Shown one piece after another: positions 8,771-18,000 of a stretch of 27,013 bases of DNA. A program made the position numbers and the translations under genes. Position 1 is the stretch's first letter, and the number at the start of each line of letters is the position of its first letter. Where the stretch lies: contig CBFHAI010000064.1 of the NCBI GenBank assembly GCA_965653565.1, positions 1 to 27,013 of the forward strand, read 5' to 3'. A model generated the notes under the pieces. That model searched no databases, was not told the origin of the DNA, and saw only the letters and a program-made list of their open reading frames with translations. The stretch comes from JALCLA01 sp965653565 (GTDB taxonomy: Bacteria > Pseudomonadota > Gammaproteobacteria > Xanthomonadales > Xanthomonadaceae).

Positions 8771-9361
8771 ATGCGTTATCCGGTCGTCATCCACAAGGAT
8801 GCGGGCAGCAGCTTCGGCATCACCGTGCCCGATCTTCCCGGCGTATTCACCGCAGGCGACAGCGTCGAACAGGCGATCGCCAATCTGCAGGAGGCGGTGG
8901 AGGCGGCGTACGACAACGAAGAGGAAATCCCGCGCCCGACCGCGATCGAGCGGCATCTGGACAATCCCGACTACGAAGGCGGCGTATTCGCACTGGCCGA
9001 AGTCGATCTCACGCGCCTGCAGGGGCCGGTGGTGCGCGTGAACATCACGCTGCCGCAGCGCGATCTCGACCTGATCGACCGCGCCGCGCGCGAAGCCGGC
9101 AGCAACCGCTCCAGCTTCCTGCGCGATGCGGCGCTCGTGATGGCGCGCGGCCTCGCGCCGGCGCATCGCATCCACGAAAGCGCGCCGCCGCCCTACTCGC
9201 CGGCGGGTAAAACCGTGCGCAAGCCCGCCCCCCGGCCGGCGCCGGTCGCCGCTGCCGCCACAAAGCGCGGCGGCGGGAAAACGGCCGCTGGCGCAGCCAA
9301 ACCCAAGCCCAAGCGCAAGCGCAGCCCCACACCCACTCCTGCGCGCAGCCGCAAAGGCTGA
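8771..9361 (+). CDS. hicB: HicB antitoxin with basic C-terminal tail
   Basis: A 196-residue antitoxin that masks HicA and probably represses the operon. Residues 1-70 are the HicB partial-RNase-H fold (MRYPVVIHKDAGSSFGITVP, then LPGVFTAGDSVEQAI). Residues 87-128 look like a ribbon-helix-helix DNA-binding domain (VRVNITLPQRDLDLIDRAAR). After about residue 136, sixty further residues rich in Pro, Ala, Lys and Arg are unusual for HicB and resemble tails of histone H1-like bacterial proteins. The start is ATG 8771, with GGAG at 8761-8764 inside the end of hicA; upstream TTG 8753 and ATG 8759 are less likely. The last codons and stop lie in a hairpin shared with the convergent tsaB gene. Confidence 0.92.
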   Translation: MRYPVVIHKDAGSSFGITVPDLPGVFTAGDSVEQAIANLQEAVEAAYDNEEEIPRPTAIERHLDNPDYEGGVFALAEVDLTRLQGPVVRVNITLPQRDLDLIDRAAREAGSNRSSFLRDAALVMARGLAPAHRIHESAPPPYSPAGKTVRKPAPRPAPVAAAATKRGGGKTAAGAAKPKPKRKRSPTPTPARSRKG

Positions 9362-9375
9362 CGCTCAGCCTTTGC
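9351..9375. terminator. Symmetric hairpin shared by hicB and tsaB ends
   Basis: The 11-base arm gcaaaggctga (9351-9361) is matched perfectly by its complement at 9365-9375, with a 3-base loop. Both stop codons lie in the stem: hicB TGA at 9359-9361 and tsaB TGA at 9367-9365. Because of the symmetry both proteins end in Lys-Gly. No long T-run follows on either side, so it may slow or block opposing transcription, or protect RNA ends, rather than act as a standard terminator. Confidence 0.5.
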
Positions 9376-10057
9376 CCTGCTCGGCCAGCGTCAACGCCAC
9401 TTTGTCGCGCAGGTAGGCCGGCTCCAGGCGCTCCGGCGCGATTGTTTCGCCGCGCGCGAAGGCAGCGGCCGCCAGGCGGGCGATCGCCGCCGCATGCGGC
9501 AGCGCTTCGGCATCCACTTTTGCAAGCGACGCACCGAGGGTGGTTTGCAGCGCGCCATTCTCCGCCGCAAAGCCGGTGCCGCAACCGAGCCAACCGTCCC
9601 CGTCAAGCCCGCCGACAGCCGTCTGCGGCTTTTGCAGCCATTCCGCACGCAGCGCACGCACGTCGTCGGCGGTGCGTTCGAACGCACCGAGATAGACCTC
9701 GCCCATGCGCGCATCGATGGCGGCGAGAACGCGATCTCCGGCCTGCGCATCGGCATCGTAGGCCAGCGCCGCGAGTGTCGAAATCGCCAGCACCGGCCGA
9801 TCGAGCGCGAATCCCAGGCCCTGCGTCAACGCCACGGCGAGCCGCACGCCGGTGAACGCACCGGGGCCGCGGCCGCAGGCGATGGCGTCGAGCTGCGACT
9901 TCTTCAATCCGGCCTGCGCCAGCAATTCCTCGGCCCACGGCAAGGCCAGGTCGGTATGCCGCCGCGGCGCGATTTCGTAGCGTTCGATCACCTCGCCATC
10001 GATCCACAAGGCAACGGAGCAGGCTTCGGTGGCGGTTTCCAGGGCGAGCAGTTTCAT
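9365..10057 (-). CDS. tsaB: tRNA t6A synthesis protein TsaB
   Basis: A 230-residue protein of the ASKHA/Kae1-like fold. TsaB is the dimerising partner of TsaD in the complex that makes N6-threonylcarbamoyladenosine at position 37 of ANN-decoding tRNAs. The N-terminus MKLLALETATEACSVAL and the motif CGRGPGAFTGVRLAVALTQGL (about residues 61-81) are diagnostic. The C-terminal PERLEPAYLRDKVAL also fits the family. It is the last gene of the mrcB operon, beginning nine bases after the yoaA stop. tsaB next to a DinG-type helicase gene is also seen in Escherichia coli. The gene is probably essential. Confidence 0.95.
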   Translation of the reverse strand: MKLLALETATEACSVALWIDGEVIERYEIAPRRHTDLALPWAEELLAQAGLKKSQLDAIACGRGPGAFTGVRLAVALTQGLGFALDRPVLAISTLAALAYDADAQAGDRVLAAIDARMGEVYLGAFERTADDVRALRAEWLQKPQTAVGGLDGDGWLGCGTGFAAENGALQTTLGASLAKVDAEALPHAAAIARLAAAAFARGETIAPERLEPAYLRDKVALTLAEQGKG

Positions 10058-10066
10058 GCGGCGAAT

Positions 10067-11995
10067 CTACGGCAAATCGCGCGGCGCGAAAAACCGCTGC
10101 ACGTCGGCGACATCGCGCGTGCGCGGCAGCGGCGGCAGGCTGTCGATGAACAGGCGGCCATAACTCTTGCTGGTGAGCCGCGGGTCGCACAGCACCAGCA
10201 CGCCGCGATCCGAATGCGTGCGTATCAAACGGCCGGCCCCCTGCTTGAGCGCGATCACCGCGGTCGGCAGCTGCCAATCGCGGAACGGATTGCCGCCGCT
10301 GCGCCGCACCGCATCGAGGCGGGCTTCGAGCACGGGATCGTCGGGCGCGGCGAACGGCAGTTTGTCGATCACGACCACCGACAGCGCATCGCCGGCGACG
10401 TCGACGCCTTCCCAGAAACTGGCGGCGCCGAGCAGCACGCCGTTGCCGGAATGACGGAATTCTTCGAGCAGGCGATGGCGCGGCTGGGTGCCCTGCACGA
10501 ACAGCGGGAAATCGCGGCGCACGCTGAGTTTGTCGGCCGCCTCGCGCAGCGCACGATGCGAGGTGAAGAGCAGAAATGCGCGGCCCTGCGAAGCATCGAG
10601 CACCGGCAACACGGCCTCGATCACCGCGTCGACATAGCCGCGCATGCCGGGTTCGGGCAGGCCGCGCGGCAGATAGGCGAGCGCCTGGCTGTCGTAGTCG
10701 AACGGGCTCGGTTCGAGCAGCGTGCGCGGATCGTCGAGGCCGAGTTGATCCGACAGATGATGGAAGGCGCCGGCCACGGCCAGCGTCGCCGACGTGTAGA
10801 TCCACGCCGCGCGCGACTGCTCGCGGAATTCGCGCAGCGGCGCCGACACATCGAGCGGCGTCAGATGCAGCGAGAAGCCGCGCGGCGTGGTTTCGTACCA
10901 GCGCACTTCGACCGGATCGCCGGCGCCGAGCAGGCGTCGCAGTCGATCGAGCTGTTCCTGCGCGCGTTCGGCGCAAGCCTTGTAGCCGACACTGCGTTCG
11001 GCCTGCGGCTGCAGTGCTTCGTTGAAGGCCGACAGCGCGCTCTCCAGCGCGTCGATGGCGATCGCGGTGACGTCGTCGCGATCGAGCGTGGCGAGGGCAC
11101 CGCGCGTCGGCAGCGATTCCATCGCCAGCCGCATCTCGCGCACCGCCTGTTCCAGCGCGCGCGAGGGCTCCTGCAATTCGCTCAGCGCGCCGGTCACCGA
11201 AGCCGATTCGGCGATCGCATCGCGCGCCAGTTCCTGCAACTGGCGCGCCGACACGGTGATGCTGAAAAACTGCGATGCCAGCTCCGGCAGCTGGTGTGCC
11301 TCGTCGAGCACGAAGGCATGCGCACCGGGCAGGATTTCGCCGAATCCTTCGCGTTTGAGCGCCAGATCGGCGAACAGCAGGTGATGATTGACCACCACCA
11401 GATCGGCTTCCTGCGCCGCCTGCCGCGCCTTCACGACGAAGCATTCGGAATAGAACGGGCAGTCGCTGCCAAGGCAGTTTTCCGCAGTCGAGGTGACCTG
11501 CGGCCACAGCGGCGAATCTTCCGGCACGAATTCGATTTCGGCGACATCGCCGGCCTCGCTGCGTCCGGCCCAGGCGTGGATCTGCAACAGCTGCGAGGCC
11601 AGGTCGCGCGAGGCATAACGGCCTTCGCTGCGTGCGCGGTCAAGGCGATACCAGCACAGGTAGTTGCTGCGGCCTTTGAGCAGCGCCGTCTTCAATCGCA
11701 CGCCGAGCGCGTCGCGCACGCGCGGCAGATCACGGTGGTAAAGCTGATCCTGCAGCGCGCGCGTGCCGGTCGAGACAATCACGCGCAAGCCCGACAGCAA
11801 CGCCGGCACCAGATAGGCGTAGGTTTTACCCGTACCGGTGCCGGCTTCGGCGATCAGCGCGACGCGATCCTCGATCGCCTCGGCCACCGCCTGCGCCATG
11901 CGTTCCTGCGCTTGCCGCGGCACGAAGGCCGGAATGCTTTCGGCCAGCGCGCCGCCGGGACCGAGCGCGACGCGGGTTTCGTCGAGAAGGCTCAT
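10067..11995 (-). CDS. yoaA: ATP-dependent DNA helicase YoaA (DinG/XPD family)
   Basis: A 642-residue superfamily 2 helicase, 5'-to-3', linked in Escherichia coli to replication-fork repair. Walker A is at 51-58 (AGTGTGKT). The iron-sulfur cluster ligands are Cys114, Cys174, Cys179 and Cys185, the last three in AENCLGSDCPFYSEC. The DEAH box is at 231-234 (VLDEAHQL). The second helicase half contains WIYTSATLA, GAASFWEGVDV and motif VI QGAGRLIRTHSDRG. The length fits YoaA rather than the longer DinG with an exonuclease domain. It starts at ATG 11995, 72 bases after the lipoprotein gene. A 15-codon frame (MFIAYRRR...) ends overlapping this start but is probably chance. Confidence 0.93.
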   Translation of the reverse strand: MSLLDETRVALGPGGALAESIPAFVPRQAQERMAQAVAEAIEDRVALIAEAGTGTGKTYAYLVPALLSGLRVIVSTGTRALQDQLYHRDLPRVRDALGVRLKTALLKGRSNYLCWYRLDRARSEGRYASRDLASQLLQIHAWAGRSEAGDVAEIEFVPEDSPLWPQVTSTAENCLGSDCPFYSECFVVKARQAAQEADLVVVNHHLLFADLALKREGFGEILPGAHAFVLDEAHQLPELASQFFSITVSARQLQELARDAIAESASVTGALSELQEPSRALEQAVREMRLAMESLPTRGALATLDRDDVTAIAIDALESALSAFNEALQPQAERSVGYKACAERAQEQLDRLRRLLGAGDPVEVRWYETTPRGFSLHLTPLDVSAPLREFREQSRAAWIYTSATLAVAGAFHHLSDQLGLDDPRTLLEPSPFDYDSQALAYLPRGLPEPGMRGYVDAVIEAVLPVLDASQGRAFLLFTSHRALREAADKLSVRRDFPLFVQGTQPRHRLLEEFRHSGNGVLLGAASFWEGVDVAGDALSVVVIDKLPFAAPDDPVLEARLDAVRRSGGNPFRDWQLPTAVIALKQGAGRLIRTHSDRGVLVLCDPRLTSKSYGRLFIDSLPPLPRTRDVADVQRFFAPRDLP

Positions 11996-12067
11996 CGGCG
12001 CGCGCGATCGTCCGGCCTGCGCCGGTAGGCGATGAACATCGGAATCACGCGCGAAAGACGATGCGGA

Positions 12068-12610
12068 TTACATCCGCACCGGCGGCTCCACGGTGCAACG
12101 CTGTCCCTGCGTGCCGGCGGTCGAGGCGGCATCGGACTGACCGCGCATCTCGCGCGAAACGCGGATCGTGGCCCAGTTGCGCCGGCACAAACCACCGAGT
12201 TTCGGACCCATTTCGTAGGACGAATTCGCGAGTTTCTCGGCCAGCTCGTATTGCGCGCGCGCCAGCGCCACTTCGGCGCGGTGCTGCAACAATTCCGGAT
12301 CGTTCGGCGTGATCTTCAGCGCGCGCGCGAGGGCGTCGTCGGCTTCGGCGAACTGTTTGGCATTCTCGAAGCGCGAAGCGGCCGCGCGCAAATCTTCGAT
12401 CACCGGATCGCGCAGCGGCTGCACATCGAGCGAATCGCCGGCGTCGGCTCCGGTGGCGCGCACTTCGGCCACCAGATCGCGCGGCGGCGTGACGACTTTC
12501 GTGGTCGCCGGCGGTGCATCGGGCGGCGGCGAGCAGGCGGACAGCGCGAACGCGCAGGCGAGCAGTGCGGCGGTGCGCGCCGCCAAGGAGTGTGTCGTCG
12601 TCGTTTTCAT
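12068..12610 (-). CDS. TPR-like outer-membrane lipoprotein, candidate LpoP-type PBP1B activator
   Basis: A 180-residue lipoprotein. The signal sequence ends in the lipobox LSAC with the lipidated Cys26. Ser27 follows, so sorting to the outer membrane is expected. A Pro-rich linker (27-45) is followed by two or more helical TPR-like units at about 70-135 (FAEADDALARALKITPNDPELLQHRAEVALARAQ, in sections). Cys142 and Cys172 could form a disulfide. Its ATG overlaps the mrcB stop as ATGA, so it is made together with PBP1B. In Pseudomonas aeruginosa the TPR lipoprotein LpoP, encoded next to the PBP1b gene, activates that enzyme. Position, size and fold here match, so the same role is inferred. No direct residue-level homology could be checked. 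Confidence 0.8.
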   Translation of the reverse strand: MKTTTTHSLAARTAALLACAFALSACSPPPDAPPATTKVVTPPRDLVAEVRATGADAGDSLDVQPLRDPVIEDLRAAASRFENAKQFAEADDALARALKITPNDPELLQHRAEVALARAQYELAEKLANSSYEMGPKLGGLCRRNWATIRVSREMRGQSDAASTAGTQGQRCTVEPPVRM

Positions 12611-15033
12611 CGTTCATCCTCCCGATCGAACCAGTCGCGCAAGCGCTGCATCGGGCAACGTTCGTACTCGTCCGGCAAATATCCTTCTACGAAAACGAAG
12701 CGCCGCGCCTGCGGACAATCTTCGTCGGTGATCGCATATCTTTCGGTGTCGACCCAGGCCCATTCAAGTCCCTGGCTCGAAACTTTCAGCGGCGCGGTCG
12801 GCAAACGTTTGAACAAGGTCGACCACACGCGCATCGCGCCGGAGGCCCCGTAGAGGCCGGTCGACTGGTTGTCGTCGTTGCCCACCCACACCACGGCCAG
12901 GTGCGAGCCGGTGTAGCCCGCGAACCAACTGTCGCGGCTGTCGTTGCTGGTGCCGGTCTTGCCGGCCGGGGCCAGCGCGCCGAGGCCGTCGTCGATCAGG
13001 CGGCGGCCCGTGCCCGAGCGTACCGCGTCCTGCAGTGCGACGGAAACCAGTCGCGCCGCGATCGCGTCACCGGACTGTGCCGGCTCGAGCGCGGTGTCGT
13101 AGCGGTTGACCATCTTGCCTTCGGCATCGAGCACCGCGCGCACCGCGCGCAACGGCTGCACCTGTCCGCCGGAGGCGAGGAATTGATAAGCCTGCGCCAT
13201 CTGCAGCGGGCTCAAATCCACCGACCCCAGCAGCAACGACGGATTCGCCTCGGCTTCGATTCCCGCCAACACGTTCAGCAATCGCACGAGGCGATCGACG
13301 CCGATATCCAAACCGATGCGCACCGTCGCTTGGTTGTACGAACGCGACAAAGCGTCCAGCAGCGGAATCCAGCCGTGGCTGACGTTGTCTGAATTGTCCG
13401 GACTCCACCGCTTGCCGCCGGCGATGCGAACTTCGAGCGGCGCGTCTTCGACCATCGTCGCCAGCGAATAGCGACCGGGCTGCGCGAGTGCCAGCAAATA
13501 GACGAAAGGCTTCAGCAGCGAACCCACCGGCCGCCGCGCCGTCAAGGCGCGATTGAAGCCGTGGGTATCGGCCTGCCGCGCGCCGACGATCGCGAGCAGC
13601 TCACCGGTGGCGGTGTCGCTGACGACGAGGCCGGCCTGCAATTCCGGGCCTTTTTCCTTCGTCAACGCCTTCAGCTGCTCGGTCACGGCACGCTCGGCAT
13701 AACCCTGCGCCGACGGTGCGAGGGTCGTGAGCACGGTGAGGCCGGCGCCGCGCAGGGCTTCGGCCGGATAGTCGCGCGCCAGTTGCATGCGCACGAGGTC
13801 CATGAAGGCGGGATAGCGATTGCGGCTCAGGCTCGCTGCCGAAACGACGCCGAGCGGGCGCGCGACCGAGCGTTTGTATTCGGCCGAATCGATCAGCCCT
13901 GTTTCGTGCATCTGCCGCAGCACTAGATTGCGGCGCGCGAGTGCGCGTTCGGGCTGCCGGCGCGGATCGTGATACGACGGCCCCTGGATCAAACCGATCA
14001 GCAACGCGATATCGGCCGGCGCCAGCTGATCGAGATCGCGCCCGAACCAGAAATCGGCGGCGGCGGCGACGCCGTGGATCGCCTGCCCGCCGTGCTGGCC
14101 GAGATAGACCTGATTGAGATAGGCCTCGAGAATGCGTTTTTTGTCGAAGCGCGCCTCGATGATCAGCGCGTACATGATCTCGCGCGCCTTGCGCCCGATC
14201 TGTTTGTCGCGCGTCAGGTAAAGATTACGCACCAGTTGTTGGGTCAGCGTGCTGCCGCCCTGGCGCACCTCGCCTTCGCGCAGATTGACCCAGGCCGCGC
14301 GCGCGATGCCGCGCCAATCCACGCCGAGGTGATGTTTGAAATCGCGGTCTTCCACCGCCTGCAAGGTGGTGATGAGCAGTGGCGGCACGTCCTGCAGGCG
14401 CACCAGGCGGCGCTCTTCCTGCTTGCTGCCGTAGAGCGTGGCGATGCGGGCGGGATCGAGCTTTGCCGATTTGGCGGCCTGGCCATCGGCAGTGAGCGTG
14501 GCGATGCGGCCGTTGCGGATGGTGACGGCGAGCTTCTGCGGCGCCAGACGGCCGTCGATATCGAGAAACCCGCGCGTGCCGATCGCGAAGGTGTTGCCGT
14601 CGCGCTCGTAGGTGCCGGGACGCTTGCCTTCGCCATCGTCGAGGAAGCGCGCCGAGATCAGTTCGAGCTCCAGCGCCTCCGGCGACATCGGTAGATTGGG
14701 CTGCAATTCCAGCGGCCGCCCGAGCACGCGCGTGGGCACCTGCCATTCGAGATTCTCGAATTCGGCCTGTACGCGGCGATCGAGCACCCAGACGTAGGGC
14801 GCCAGGAAGCCGCCGGCCAGGCCCATCACGCCCAACGCGACCGGCAGCGCGCGGCGCAGCCAGGGCTTCCAGAACGAGGGTTTTTCCGTGGGTTTCGGGG
14901 CGCGGGGCAAGTGATCGGGCGGCTTCGGAAACCGCGGCAGTGTAGCGGAAGCGGCCCGCGGAAGCGGCGCCGCGCCGGTGGCGGCGCGTGCCTGCCGCAA
15001 GGGATAATTCAGGTCTCGTTTTGACGCCGCCAT
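12607..15033 (-). CDS. mrcB: Penicillin-binding protein 1B, bifunctional peptidoglycan synthase
   Basis: An 808-residue class A PBP that polymerises and crosslinks peptidoglycan from the inner membrane. A Pro-rich cytoplasmic tail (1-55) is followed by one membrane helix (about 60-84) and the UB2H domain (about 90-200), where activator lipoproteins dock in E. coli PBP1B. The glycosyltransferase (GT51) domain has the catalytic Glu228 in AVEDRDFKHHLGVDW and QGGSTLTQQLVRNLYL at 258-273. The transpeptidase domain has Ser505 in SLLK, SYN at 565-567 and KTGTS at 692-696. All catalytic motifs are intact. It heads the minus-strand operon. Its ATG lies only ten bases from the divergent glycosyltransferase gene, so its promoter must lie inside that gene's first codons; I could not identify it. 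Confidence 0.95.
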   Translation of the reverse strand: MAASKRDLNYPLRQARAATGAAPLPRAASATLPRFPKPPDHLPRAPKPTEKPSFWKPWLRRALPVALGVMGLAGGFLAPYVWVLDRRVQAEFENLEWQVPTRVLGRPLELQPNLPMSPEALELELISARFLDDGEGKRPGTYERDGNTFAIGTRGFLDIDGRLAPQKLAVTIRNGRIATLTADGQAAKSAKLDPARIATLYGSKQEERRLVRLQDVPPLLITTLQAVEDRDFKHHLGVDWRGIARAAWVNLREGEVRQGGSTLTQQLVRNLYLTRDKQIGRKAREIMYALIIEARFDKKRILEAYLNQVYLGQHGGQAIHGVAAAADFWFGRDLDQLAPADIALLIGLIQGPSYHDPRRQPERALARRNLVLRQMHETGLIDSAEYKRSVARPLGVVSAASLSRNRYPAFMDLVRMQLARDYPAEALRGAGLTVLTTLAPSAQGYAERAVTEQLKALTKEKGPELQAGLVVSDTATGELLAIVGARQADTHGFNRALTARRPVGSLLKPFVYLLALAQPGRYSLATMVEDAPLEVRIAGGKRWSPDNSDNVSHGWIPLLDALSRSYNQATVRIGLDIGVDRLVRLLNVLAGIEAEANPSLLLGSVDLSPLQMAQAYQFLASGGQVQPLRAVRAVLDAEGKMVNRYDTALEPAQSGDAIAARLVSVALQDAVRSGTGRRLIDDGLGALAPAGKTGTSNDSRDSWFAGYTGSHLAVVWVGNDDNQSTGLYGASGAMRVWSTLFKRLPTAPLKVSSQGLEWAWVDTERYAITDEDCPQARRFVFVEGYLPDEYERCPMQRLRDWFDREDER
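15003..15008 (+). promoter_or_regulatory. Possible -10 box for the large glycosyltransferase gene
   Basis: GATAAT at 15003-15008, inside the first codons of mrcB on the other strand, would start transcription near 15015 and give a leader of about 29 bases before TTG 15044. The same GGATAAT core occurs upstream of mgtE. No good -35 is seen. Confidence 0.3.
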
Positions 15034-15043
15034 CGGAATCGCA

Positions 15044-18000
15044 TTGAGCCCCGCCCCGTCCCCGGACGCCTCGCCCGCGCCCCTGCTGTGCCTGTACGGC
15101 GCCTTGCTCGATCCCGCTGCGATTCCCGCCCTGCCTTTGGGCGTGGAAACGCTGAGTTTCGATGCCGACGATGCGGCAGCCGCGCTGCGCTACGCGGCCG
15201 CCGGTGCCGCCGGCCGCGAGGTGGTGTTGCTGGCGCGATCCACCGTGCTGCCGCCGCATTGGTGGCCGCGGCTGGTCGGCGCGGCGCAGACGTTGACCAG
15301 CATCGACGTGTTCTCGCCGATGCTCGAAATCGCCGATGTCGATGCCGCCGAACTGGCGAATATCGACGCGCGTTGCTGGGCGGTGTCGGATCGGCAGGTC
15401 GTTGCTTGCGGCAACTGGTCGGCAGCGCTGAGCTATTGGCGCGCTTCCGCCATCGATCGAATTGCCGACGATTCCGCGACCGGCGATTTGCCGGCTTCGT
15501 GTGTCGGCGGTTTGCTCGACCATCTTTGCGTCGGCGTGCCGCTCGCGTCGGCCGCAGCGGAGGTATCGACGGCGCTGAAAAACCGCCTGGAACTCGTCGC
15601 GGATCAGCAATTGCCGCATTACGGGCTCGACGGAACACCGGTCGTGCTGCACGTACTGCATGGCTGGGGCGGCGGTGCGCAGCGTTTCGTCGAAGACCTC
15701 GCGCGCGCCGACGAGCAGCGTCATCATCTGGTGCTCGTCGCGCGCAGCAACTCGACGACGCGGCAACACGGCGAGGCGCTGCAACTGTTCGCGGACGTTT
15801 CGAAAGCGCCTTTGCGCCGTCGGCCGCTGGCGGCGCCGATCGCGGCGACCAGCGTGCACTCGCCGGAATATGCCGCGCATCTGGCGACCGTGCTGCATGA
15901 TTTCGGCATCGGCGCGGTGATGGTATCGTCGCTGATCGGCCACAGTCTCGATGCCCTGCGCACCGGTTTGCCGACCGCGGTCGTGACGCACGATTACTAC
16001 CCGGTGTGGCCCCGGCTGCACGCCGATTTCGGCGATACCGGCCTGGATTTTTCGCCGGACGCGATCGGCGCCACGCTCAAGCAAGCCGGCCGCAATTTCG
16101 AATTCGAAGACGCGCGCGCATCGACGTGGCGCGACTTGCGCGCGGCCTACGTCGAGGCACTCACCGCTGCGCATGCGACGATGATTTCGCCGTCGGCCAG
16201 CGTCGAAAGCAATCTGCAGCGGATCGAACCCGCGCTGCGCGATCTGCGCTGGCGTCGCATCGAGCATGGCTTCGCCGGGTGGGCGACACCGCCGCCTGAC
16301 GTCTTGACCGATCCCGCGCGCAAAGTGCTGCGCATCGTGGTTCCCGGCCGCATCAACGGCGGCAAGGGCGAAGCGTTGATCGCCGCCGCCTTGCCGCAGT
16401 TGCCCGCAAACGTCGAACTTGTCCTGCTCGGTGCAGGCGCCGCAGCGATGCGCTTCTTCGGCAGCCGCAATGTTCACATCGTGCTCGACTACCAGCGCGA
16501 CGAATTGCCGGCGCGCTTGGCCGAACTCAAACCCGATGCGGCCTTGCTTGCCTCGACCGTGGCCGAAACCTACAGCTATCTGCTGTCGGAATTGTGGAGC
16601 CTCGGCGTACCGGTGCTCGCGACGCGCCTGGGCAGTTTCGCCGAGCGCATCGACGACCGGCGCAATGGCCTGCTGTTCGAACCGACGGCGGCGGCGTTGA
16701 TCCAATTGCTGACCCGACTGCGCGACGATCGGGCGCCGCTCATCGCATTGCGCAGCACGTCACGCCCGACACTGCGCGGTGTCGCCGAAATGGCGCGCGA
16801 CTATCGCGAAGCCGTGTCTGCGGCGCCGGTGGCATTGCCGCGACCGTCGTTGCTGACCGACGCCCGTCAGCTGCATTTCGAAGTCGAAGCCTCGGCAACC
16901 GCCGCGGCGCTCGCTGCCGCGGAAACAAAACTCGCCGCGCAGCAGATCGAACTCGATCGCCGCGCCGAATGGGCGCACACGCACGAAAAACTCGCTGCCG
17001 AACGCACGCGCTGGGCGACACAGATGGAGGCCGAGGCCAAGCTCCACATCGAACGCAATATCGAACTCGATCGCGAAGTGCAGGCGCGCGGCGTGTGGGC
17101 GCAGTCGCTGATTGTCGAAGCCGAACGGCTGAAGGAATTGATCGCGTCCGAACAGCGCCGGCTGGAAGCCGAACTCGGGCGCGAACGCGCGACGCTCACG
17201 TACGAGCGCGACAAACTCGCCGCCCAGATCGACCAGATGCTCAACAGCAGTTCGTGGCGCCTCACCCGGCCGCTGCGTTTCGCGCGCCGCGTGATCGGCA
17301 CGGCGCCGGTGCGCATCGGCTTCCAGGTGCGCCGCGCGAAGGGGATTTTCCATCGGGTCTGGCGCAGCCTGAAGACGCGCGGCATGCGCGGCACGCTGCT
17401 GCGCGCGAAAGAAGAATTCCGTCCGGCGCAGCCCGATATCGATTTCGTGCTGCCCGCCGCGGGCGACGATACCTTGCCGAAGCTGCCGCTGGCCGAAACG
17501 CCGCGCGCCAGCATCATCGTGCCGGTCTACAACCATTTCCATCACACGCGGACCTGCCTGCAGGCGCTTGCCGCGTGCGGCGACAGAACACCGTTCGAAG
17601 TGATCGTGGTCGACGATGGTTCGTCCGACGAAACCGCGGCGCGGCTCGCCGATCTCGAAGGCCTGCGCTTCGTGCGCAATCCGCAAAATCTCGGTTTCAT
17701 CGGCGCCTGCAATGCCGGCGCGGCCCAGGCACGCGGTGAGTTCCTGATCTTCCTCAACAACGATACGGCCGTGCAGGCGGGCTGGCTCGACACGCTGCTC
17801 GCGACGTTCGACCAGCACGAACGCGTCGGCCTCGCGGGCTCGAAGCTGGTGTATCCGGATGGGCGATTGCAGGAGGCCGGCGGCATCGTGTTTTCCGATG
17901 CATCGGGCTGGAACTACGGCCGCTTCGACGATCCGGCCGACCCGCGCTACAACTATGTGCGCGAAGTCGACTATTGCTCGGGCGCGGCGATCGCGATCCG

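Noticed and set aside
9494..12028. Plus-strand open frame of 844 codons opposite tsaB and yoaA
   Set aside because: Antisense shadow: the minus strand carries two unmistakable conserved proteins. The same reasoning removes the long antisense frames at 3558-5267, 14225-16705, 16760-19051, 19673-21955 and 22158-24524.
11992..12039. 15-codon frame (MFIAYRRR...) ending over the yoaA start
   Set aside because: Its stop overlaps the yoaA ATG, like a coupled leader, but it is very short, has no ribosome binding site and uses codons like background.
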